A stretch of 64,000 bases of DNA from assembly GCA_009377445.1 (NCBI GenBank), contig WHUA01000001.1:966725-1030724 (forward strand). The letters run 5' to 3'. Below are positions 57,513 to 64,000 of this stretch, piece after piece. Made by a program: the position numbers and the translations under genes. The stretch is from Alphaproteobacteria bacterium. GTDB taxonomy: Bacteria > Pseudomonadota > Alphaproteobacteria > UBA8366. A model generated the notes under the pieces. It was not told the origin of the DNA and did no database searches. It worked only from the letters and a program-made list of their open reading frames with translations. Numbering within the stretch: position 1 is the first letter of the stretch; every line of letters starts with the position of its first letter.

Positions 57513-59294
57513 ATGTCGTCAATTGGTGGGGTGTGCATGCGGTACGGTCCGCGTGCCAGCAGGGCAGTGGCAGACGAATCGAGAATCATGAAAGCGGCGA
57601 TCGCCTGCTCGGGCGATGTCGTCTACTCGTGGGATCTTGTCCGGGACAATATTTCCTGGATCGGCAACACGTCCGACATGTTCGGCATCAGCACGCCGGA
57701 CACGGTGACGTCGGGCGACGCCTATCACGAGCGAATCAATCCCGACGACCTGAAGACCAGGCTGAAGTTCCTTTCCAAGCATTTCACCACGCGCGAGCCG
57801 TTCGACTGCGAATATCGCGTGCGGACGGAGAAGGGCGGCTTCTGCTGGATCCACGAGCGGGCGGCGGCCGAGTTCTCGGAGGCCGGCCAGCCGGTGCGCC
57901 TGAACGGCGTGCTGCGCCTGATCACCGGACGGAAGCAGCACGAGATATTGCTCGAACAGCGGGCGAATTATGACGAGCTGACGGGGCTCTACAACAAGTC
58001 GCGGCTGCGCGAATCCGCCGATCATGCGCTCCGCTATGCCGAGCGCTACAGCGTCGCCGGCGGATTTCTCGCCGTTGGAATCGACAAGATGGCGATGATC
58101 AACGACGCCTATGGCCGTCAGACGGCGGATGCGGTGATCGTCGGCGTCGGCCGGCGGCTGGAAGAATGCATGCGTGCGACCGATGTCATCGGCAGGCTCG
58201 GCGGCGATACCTTCGGCATCGTTCTCGGCAACGCCGACGAGCTCGGCATCGCCGCGGCGGCGGAGAAGGTCCTCAACGCGTTCCGCCAGAATGCGGTGCA
58301 GACCCCCGTCGGGCCGATCCACGTCACGGTCACGATCGGCGGCTCCGGCTTCCCGGGTCTCATCCAGACGGCGCACGACCTGATGGCGAGCGCCGAAAGC
58401 GCGATGCAGGACGCCAAGCGGCTCGGCCGCAACTGCTTCGCCTATTTCGAGATGTCGGAGGACCAGCGGATCCGCCAGCGCGAGTACATGCTGATCGGCG
58501 AGCAGGTCACGAAGGCCCTTCAGGAAGAGCGCGTCGTCTTCGCCTATCAGCCGGTGGTGGTGACGGAGACCGGCGAGGTCTCCTACTACGAAACCCTGAT
58601 CCGCATGATCGATGAGAAGGGCGAGATCGTGTCGGCCGGCGCCTTCGTGCCGGTGGCCGAGCGTCTCGGCCTGATGCGCGAGATCGACCGCTACACGCTG
58701 GAGATGGCCGTCGCGGACCTCGTCAACGACCCCGACATCACCCTCGCGCTGAACATATCGAGCCTGACCGCGAGCGACCGCTCATGGCTGCGGGCGCTGG
58801 TCAGCCACGTCAAGGGCAAGCCGGAAATCGCCCGGCGCCTGATGATCGAGATCACCGAGACGGCGGCGCTCGACGACTTCGAGGATTCGGCGCGTTTCGT
58901 CGCCGCCGTCCGCGACCTGGGATGCAAGGTGGCGCTCGACGATTTCGGATCGGGCTACACCTCTTTCCGCCATCTGAAGTCGCTGACGGTCGACGTCGTC
59001 AAGATCGATGGGTCCTTCGTCATCAATCTCGGCGAAAACCCCGACAACCTCCTGTTCATCCGCACGCTCCTCAATCTGGCCGGCGGATTCGGCATCAAGA
59101 CGGTCGCCGAGTGCGTGCAGTCGGACAAGGACGCGGAATTGCTGAAGGCCGAAGGCGTCGACTTCATGCAGGGCTTCTACTACGGGCGGCCGCAACTCGG
59201 CCGACCGGGCAGCAAGCTGGCGAAGCGCATGATCGCCACGCCCGCGGCGCCGCAAGCCGCCGCCGTGGGAAATTCCGTCGCGGTCGCCGATTAG
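57513..59294 (+). CDS. PAS-GGDEF-EAL protein (degenerate GGDTF, conserved EAL residues)
   Basis: PAS-like N-region; RATDVIGRLGGDTFGIVLGN; YETLIRM, LALNISS, MIEITETAALDD, ALDDFGSGYTSF, VKIDGSFV, DFMQGFYYGRP. Confidence 0.94.
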   Translation: MSSIGGVCMRYGPRASRAVADESRIMKAAIACSGDVVYSWDLVRDNISWIGNTSDMFGISTPDTVTSGDAYHERINPDDLKTRLKFLSKHFTTREPFDCEYRVRTEKGGFCWIHERAAAEFSEAGQPVRLNGVLRLITGRKQHEILLEQRANYDELTGLYNKSRLRESADHALRYAERYSVAGGFLAVGIDKMAMINDAYGRQTADAVIVGVGRRLEECMRATDVIGRLGGDTFGIVLGNADELGIAAAAEKVLNAFRQNAVQTPVGPIHVTVTIGGSGFPGLIQTAHDLMASAESAMQDAKRLGRNCFAYFEMSEDQRIRQREYMLIGEQVTKALQEERVVFAYQPVVVTETGEVSYYETLIRMIDEKGEIVSAGAFVPVAERLGLMREIDRYTLEMAVADLVNDPDITLALNISSLTASDRSWLRALVSHVKGKPEIARRLMIEITETAALDDFEDSARFVAAVRDLGCKVALDDFGSGYTSFRHLKSLTVDVVKIDGSFVINLGENPDNLLFIRTLLNLAGGFGIKTVAECVQSDKDAELLKAEGVDFMQGFYYGRPQLGRPGSKLAKRMIATPAAPQAAAVGNSVAVAD

Positions 59295-59312
59295 GCCGGC
59301 GGCCCTCGCCCG

Positions 59313-59906
59313 TTACTTCTTCGCGATGTCGTTGATCTGCCGTTGCAGCTCGTCCAGCTTGCTCTGCAGATCCTTCATGCGGTCATTGCCGCCGGGCTCT
59401 TCCTTGGCGGACGCGCCTTGGCTCTGCCCATTCGCCATCGGGGCGAACATCTTCATCGCCTGCTCGAAGATCGCCATGTTCTGCTTGCCGAGGTCCTCCA
59501 GCGAGCCGAACGGGAACATGCCGCCCATGGCTTCCTTCATATAGCTCTGCATGCGCTCGCGGTTCTCGGAAAACAGATCCATCGAATGCTCGAGATAACG
59601 CGGCAGCAGCATCCGCTGCATGTTGTCGCCGTAGAAGCTGATGATCTGCCGCAGGAAGCTGATGGGCAGCAGGTTGTCGCCCTTGCCTTCCTCTTCGACG
59701 ATGATCTGGGTCAGGACCGCGCGGGTGATGTCCTCGCCTGTCTTGGCGTCGTACACCACGAACTCGACGCCGTCCTTGACCATCTGGCACAGGTGATCGA
59801 GCGTCACGTAACTGCTCGTCGCCGTGTTGTAGAGACGCCGGTTGGCGTATTTCTTGATGGTGACGGGGGTGTTTCCCTGCTCGTTCTTGGTTGCCATGGC
59901 CGCCAT
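59313..59906 (-). CDS. phaR: Polyhydroxyalkanoate synthesis repressor PhaR
   Basis: PVTIKKYANRRLYNTATSSYVTLDHLCQMVKDGVEFVVYDAKTGEDITRAVLTQIIVEEE; start 59906 or 59897. Confidence 0.96.
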   Translation of the reverse strand: MAAMATKNEQGNTPVTIKKYANRRLYNTATSSYVTLDHLCQMVKDGVEFVVYDAKTGEDITRAVLTQIIVEEEGKGDNLLPISFLRQIISFYGDNMQRMLLPRYLEHSMDLFSENRERMQSYMKEAMGGMFPFGSLEDLGKQNMAIFEQAMKMFAPMANGQSQGASAKEEPGGNDRMKDLQSKLDELQRQINDIAKK

Positions 59907-60004
59907 CCCTGTTGGGCCGCCACGCGGGCGGCTGCGCGATTATAGGATTCCATATCGCAGCGCAGGATACAAAACGTTAAGATCGCCGCAGTTTTCGAGA
60001 TTTC

Positions 60005-60018
60005 TTGCCGCAGTGCAA
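60005..60018. promoter_or_regulatory. Candidate PhaR operator in phaR/60069 divergent intergenic region
   Basis: TTGCCGCAGTGCAA; shares GCAGTGCA with a site upstream of phaA. Confidence 0.4.
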
Positions 60019-60068
60019 ATAAAGGGCCGTATCTGGCAAACCCCAGGGGCAGGGCCTATAGTGCCGCC

Positions 60069-60512
60069 ATGGCCGAGCCGCCCGACCTGCAAGATCTAGC
60101 CAAGCGCTACCTGGACCTGTGGCAGGATCAGTTGCGGGCGATGGCGGCGGACCCCGACACGATGGCCTCGGTCGCCCGCATGCTGTCGGCCACGGGTAGG
60201 CAGGCCGGGCCGGAGGGCGCGTCGGAGGCGATGACGAACCCCCTGGCGTGGTGGCAGACGGCGGCCGCCGCGATGCAAGCCCTGACCCCGATGGGAGGAT
60301 CGACGCCCTTTGACCCCGTCTCCGCCGCCGGCCGCGCCCCCGCCGAGACTCGGCCCCCGGCCGCTGCCGCTGCACCTGATGGCGGCGGCGTCGGCCTACG
60401 TGACCTCGAACGCCGCCTTGCCGCTCTTGAAGGAAGGCTTGATGCGCTGGAGTCCGGCGCTCGGAACGGACGCGGAAGCGCTAAGGGAAAGGCTGGCAAA
60501 GGCAAGCGCTGA
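60069..60512 (+). CDS. Small PHA granule/synthase-associated-like protein with coiled coil and Lys-rich tail
   Basis: MAEPPDLQDLAKRYLDLWQDQLRAMAADPDTMASVARML...GLRDLERRLAALEGRLDALESGARNGRGSAKGKAGKGKR; overlaps the downstream phaC-like ORF in a different frame. Confidence 0.7.
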   Translation: MAEPPDLQDLAKRYLDLWQDQLRAMAADPDTMASVARMLSATGRQAGPEGASEAMTNPLAWWQTAAAAMQALTPMGGSTPFDPVSAAGRAPAETRPPAAAAAPDGGGVGLRDLERRLAALEGRLDALESGARNGRGSAKGKAGKGKR

Positions 60513-61554
60513 GGCGCTCGCCGCGGCCGTCGAGCGGGAAGGCCGCCGCCGCCTCGATGCATTCCTGACCGGGATCGAGCGCTACCGCGATCACCCCTAC
60601 CGCCGGGATGTCCAGGACCCGCCCGCCGTGTGGGCGTCCGGGACCACCTCGCTGCGCGATTTCGGCCACGGCGAAAAGAGCGGCGGGACCCTGCCCGTGC
60701 TGCTCGTGCCGTCGCTGATCAATCGCGCCTACATCCTCGATCTCTCGTCCCGACGCAGCTTCGCACGCTGGCTTTCCGCCAATGGCTTCTGGCCGTTCCT
60801 CGTTGATTGGGGGGCGCCGTCCGATGCCGAGCGGGATTTCGATCTGACCGAGTATGTGACCCGCAGGCTGGAGCCGGCGCTGGAGTCCGTGTTGAGCCTG
60901 ACCGGCGAAAGACCCCTGCTACTCGGCTACTGCATGGGCGGCCTGCTGGCGGTCGCGCTCGCCCAGCGCCGACAGGCATCGCTGCGCGGCCTCGCCCTGC
61001 TGGCGACGCCGTGGGATTTCCATGCGGACCGCCCCGGTCAGGCGGCCAGCCTCTCGGCGGTCGCGATGGGCATGGAGTGGCTGATGAGCGCCACCGGCGA
61101 GTTGCCGGTCGACGTCATCCAGGCGCTTTTCGCCAGCCTCGATCCGGTGCTGGCGGAGCGCAAGTTTTCCGCCTTCGCCGCGCTCGATGGCGGGTCGGAT
61201 GCCGCCCAGGACTTCGTCGCGCTCGAGGATTGGCTCAACGACGGCGTGCCGCTGTCGGCGCCGGTGGCGCGGGAGTGCCTCTCCGGCTGGTACGGCGACA
61301 ACACGCCGGCGCGGGGCGCCTGGCGCATCGCGGGCGAGACGGTCGATCCGGCCGTGCTCGGCCTGGCGTCGCTCGTAGTCATTCCCGCGCATGACCGGAT
61401 CGTTCCGCCCGAATCCGCCGAGGCGCTGGGCCGTCGCCTACCGGCCGCGGCCGTCATGCGGCCCGATGCCGGCCACATCGGCATGATGGTGAGCCGCGGC
61501 GTCGAGACGACGCTCTGGCCGCGCATCGCGGCCTGGCTCCACGCGCGGAAGTGA
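60310..61554 (+). CDS. PhaC-like alpha/beta hydrolase (poly-3-hydroxyalkanoate synthase-related)
   Basis: VLLVPSLINRAYILDLSSRRSFARWLSANGFWPFLVDWGAPSDAERDFDLTEYV...RPLLLGYCMGGLLAVALAQRR (GxCxG lipase-like box with Cys); C-terminal VVIPAHDRIVPPESAEALG, DAGHIGMMVSRGVE. Confidence 0.88.
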   Translation: MTPSPPPAAPPPRLGPRPLPLHLMAAASAYVTSNAALPLLKEGLMRWSPALGTDAEALRERLAKASAEALAAAVEREGRRRLDAFLTGIERYRDHPYRRDVQDPPAVWASGTTSLRDFGHGEKSGGTLPVLLVPSLINRAYILDLSSRRSFARWLSANGFWPFLVDWGAPSDAERDFDLTEYVTRRLEPALESVLSLTGERPLLLGYCMGGLLAVALAQRRQASLRGLALLATPWDFHADRPGQAASLSAVAMGMEWLMSATGELPVDVIQALFASLDPVLAERKFSAFAALDGGSDAAQDFVALEDWLNDGVPLSAPVARECLSGWYGDNTPARGAWRIAGETVDPAVLGLASLVVIPAHDRIVPPESAEALGRRLPAAAVMRPDAGHIGMMVSRGVETTLWPRIAAWLHARK

Positions 61555-61613
61555 TCGACGGCCGCCGCGACAAAATGTCCGCAGCGTTCTATCATCGCCA
61601 TAACGGAAGCCGG

Positions 61614-61664
61614 TTGTTTTCGGAACATGCCGGGTTCTATAGTCATTTATTGTGCAGTGCAGCA
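61614..61664 (+). promoter_or_regulatory. Candidate phaA promoter with overlapping/downstream PhaR-like site
   Basis: TTGTTT (61614-61619) - 18 bp - TATAGT (61638-61643), then TTGTGCAGTGCAGCA (61650-61664). Confidence 0.4.
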
Positions 61665-61700
61665 TGAGCATGCACGCTCGATGATAGGGAGTGCCAATCG

Positions 61701-62876
61701 ATGTCGGATGTCGTAATCGCGAGTGCCGTGCGGACGCCTGTCGGCTCATTCAATGGAACGCTCAGCTCGGTGTCTGCGTCATACCTCGGATCGGTCGCCA
61801 TCCGCGAAGCGATGAAGCGGGCGAAGGTCGAAGGCGGCGACGTCGACGAAGCGATCCTGGGACAGATCCTCACCGCCGGCGCGGGACAGAACCCGGCGCG
61901 TCAGGCCGCGGTGGAGGCGGGCATCCCGGTCGAGAAGACGGCCTATCAGATCAATCAGCTCTGCGGCTCGGGCCTGCGCTCGGTGGCGCTGGGCTTTCAG
62001 TCGATCCAGGTCGGCGACGCCTCGATCGTCGTCGCCGGCGGCCAGGAGAGCATGAGCCAGGCGCCGCATTGCGCCAATCTCCGCAACGGCCAGAAAATGG
62101 GCGACCTGCAGTTCATCGACACGATGATCCGCGACGGCCTGTGGGACGCCTTCAACGGCTACCACATGGGCAACACGGCCGAGAACGTCGCGCAGAAATG
62201 GCAGATTACGCGCGAGCAGCAGGACGCCTTCGCCGCGGCGAGCCAGCAAAAGGCCGGCAACGCGATGAAGGAAGGCCGGTTCAAGGACGAGATCGTGCCG
62301 GTGACGATCAAGAGCCGCCGGGGCGAAACGATCGTCGACACCGACGAATACCCGAAACCCGACACCACGGTCGAGACGCTCGCCGGGCTGCGGCCGGCCT
62401 TCGCGAAAGACGGCACCGTCACCGCCGGCAATGCGTCGGGCATCAACGACGGCGCCGGAGCGACCGTGCTGATGACCGCCAAGGAAGCGTCGCGGCGCGG
62501 CATCGCGCCGCTTGCGCGTATCGTGTCCTGGGCTACGGCGGGCGTCGATCCGTCGATCATGGGCACCGGCCCGATCCCGGCCAGCCGCCGTGCGCTGGAG
62601 AAGGCAGGCTGGTCGGTCGACGATCTCGACCTGATCGAGGCGAACGAGGCATTCGCCGCGCAGGCCTGCGCCGTGAACAAGGACCTCCGCTGGGACACCA
62701 GCAAGGTCAACGTCAACGGCGGCGCCATCGCGCTCGGTCATCCGATCGGCGCGTCCGGCACCCGCGTGCTCGTCACGCTGCTTCATGAAATGCAGCGGCG
62801 CGACGCGAAGAAGGGCCTGGCGACGTTGTGTATCGGCGGCGGCATGGGAATCGCCATGTGCGTGGAGCGGGACTGA
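61701..62876 (+). CDS. phaA: Acetyl-CoA C-acetyltransferase
   Basis: [38 protein letters not shown]...[39 protein letters not shown]...[28 protein letters not shown]. Confidence 0.97.
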   Translation: MSDVVIASAVRTPVGSFNGTLSSVSASYLGSVAIREAMKRAKVEGGDVDEAILGQILTAGAGQNPARQAAVEAGIPVEKTAYQINQLCGSGLRSVALGFQSIQVGDASIVVAGGQESMSQAPHCANLRNGQKMGDLQFIDTMIRDGLWDAFNGYHMGNTAENVAQKWQITREQQDAFAAASQQKAGNAMKEGRFKDEIVPVTIKSRRGETIVDTDEYPKPDTTVETLAGLRPAFAKDGTVTAGNASGINDGAGATVLMTAKEASRRGIAPLARIVSWATAGVDPSIMGTGPIPASRRALEKAGWSVDDLDLIEANEAFAAQACAVNKDLRWDTSKVNVNGGAIALGHPIGASGTRVLVTLLHEMQRRDAKKGLATLCIGGGMGIAMCVERD

Positions 62877-63035
62877 AGGCGCGCCGGAGCGCGAAGGACA
62901 GATCGCCAAGAAGACGGTTGAGGCGGATCAACGCGCGCCGTGACGGGCGCGCGTAAGATTGCGCATTGAGAACGGCGACATGGCCGCAAGAAAACACGGG
63001 CACATGTCGCGCTAGATTGTCTAGGGAGTAGCGTT

Positions 63036-63761
63036 ATGACACGTGTGGCATTGGTCACGGGCGGGACGCGCGGGATAGGCGAGGCGATATCCGTCGCGCT
63101 CAAGGCTGCCGGCTACGACGTGGCCGCCAGTTACGCAGGCAACGATACGGCCGCGAAGGCCTTCCAGAGCAAGACCGGCATCGCAGTGTATAAATTCGAC
63201 GTGGGCGATTTCAACGCCTGCAAGACGGCCATCGAGCGTATCCAGTCGGAGCGCGGTCAGGTCGACGTGCTCGTCAACAATGCCGGCATCACGCGCGACG
63301 CAGCCTTCCACCGCATGACGCCCGAGCAGTGGCGCGAGGTCATCAGCACCGATCTCGACAGCGTCTTCAACGTAACGCGCAATGTGTACGAAGGCATGCG
63401 GACCCGCGGCTTCGGGCGGATCATCAATATCTCCTCGATCAACGGGCAGAAGGGCCAGTTCGGCCAGTGCAACTATTCGGCGGCGAAGGCCGGCATGATC
63501 GGCTTCACCAAGGCGCTGGCGCAGGAAGGCGCGGCCAAGGGCGTCACGGTCAATTGCATCGCGCCCGGCTATATCGGCACCGAGATGGTGCGCGCCGTGC
63601 AGCCGGAAGTACTGAACACGAAGATCATTCCGCAGATCCCGGTCGGCCGCCTCGGCGAGCCGGAAGAGGTCGCGCGCTGCGTCGTCTTCCTCGCTTCCGA
63701 CGATGCCGGATTCCTCACCGGATCGACCCTGACGGCGAACGGCGGCCAGTACATCGCCTGA
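63036..63761 (+). CDS. phaB: Acetoacetyl-CoA reductase
   Basis: VALVTGGTRGIGEAISVALKAAGYDVAASYAGND...NNAGITRDAAFHRMTPEQWREVISTDLDSVFNVTRNVYEGMRTRGFGRIINISSINGQKGQFGQCNYSAAKAGMIGFTKALAQE. Confidence 0.97.
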   Translation: MTRVALVTGGTRGIGEAISVALKAAGYDVAASYAGNDTAAKAFQSKTGIAVYKFDVGDFNACKTAIERIQSERGQVDVLVNNAGITRDAAFHRMTPEQWREVISTDLDSVFNVTRNVYEGMRTRGFGRIINISSINGQKGQFGQCNYSAAKAGMIGFTKALAQEGAAKGVTVNCIAPGYIGTEMVRAVQPEVLNTKIIPQIPVGRLGEPEEVARCVVFLASDDAGFLTGSTLTANGGQYIA

Positions 63762-63775
63762 GCATCCATTCTATT

Positions 63776-63899
63776 CCCTCCCCCCTTGCGGGGGAGGGTT
63801 AGGGTGGGGGCCTTCGTCGGATGGCACGGCAGCGTGCATGAGAAGTTCCGACGTGCCACTCACCCCCCCACCTAAATCCTCCCCCGCAAGGGGGGAGGA
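63776..63899. repeat. Large palindromic dispersed-repeat element / probable bidirectional terminator region
   Basis: ccctcccccttgcgggggagggttagggtggggg ... ccccccacctaaatcctcccccgcaaggggggagg inverted repeat. Confidence 0.8.
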
Positions 63900-63917
63900 C
63901 TTTGGGGATACGGGATC

Positions 63918-64000
63918 TTAATCGCCCGGTGCGGTCGTTCGCGTCGGGCGTCCCGCCGGGGGATAGCGCGGGTCGAAATAGCCGGGGCTCGACGGATGTC
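63918..64000 (-). CDS. Partial C-terminus of a gene running off the window
   Basis: Open minus-strand frame ...HPSSPGYFDPRYPPAGRPTRTTAPGD-stop (TAA at 63918-63920); too short to classify. Confidence 0.3.
   Translation of the reverse strand, partial: HPSSPGYFDPRYPPAGRPTRTTAPGD

Noticed and set aside
1-64000. Possible CRISPR array, prophage, IS element, tRNA or rRNA
   Set aside because: No regularly spaced repeats, transposase or integrase ORFs, or structural RNA signatures were recognised on either strand; a tRNAscan/Infernal run would be needed to exclude short RNAs.

Overview
This is a GC-rich, alphaproteobacterial-looking chromosomal window, densely coding, with about 46 supportable CDSs. 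I saw no rRNA, tRNA, CRISPR array, prophage or transposase. The main modules are: (1) a contiguous minus-strand ectoine/hydroxyectoine cluster, ectA-ectB-ectC-ectD, followed by an Ehu-like substrate-binding protein and two permeases but no ATPase. It is flanked by a Crp/Fnr-type regulator whose upstream region carries a perfect 12-2-12 palindrome, and a half-site of that palindrome lies upstream of ectA. (2) tamA-tamB. (3) A fatty-acid/acyl-CoA catabolic operon (two enoyl-CoA hydratases, CaiB/BaiF CoA-transferase, MaoC, acyl-CoA dehydrogenase). (4) hyuB-hyuA, glnS and assorted catabolic enzymes. (5) A PHB locus: phaR, a small Lys-tailed granule-like protein overlapping a PhaC-like hydrolase out of frame, phaA and phaB, next to a PAS-GGDEF-EAL protein with a degenerate GGDTF motif but a retained RxxD I-site. 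The most novel-looking item is an 820-aa protein (38588-41050). It has an adhesin-type Ig/cadherin-like N-terminal domain, at least 16 in-register 15-residue W-x7-hydrophobic repeats (candidate pentadecad coiled coil), one TM helix and a C-terminal SH3b-like domain. Four palindromic intergenic repeat elements are also visible, three of them at convergent gene ends. All functional calls come from reading translations by eye; no database search was run.
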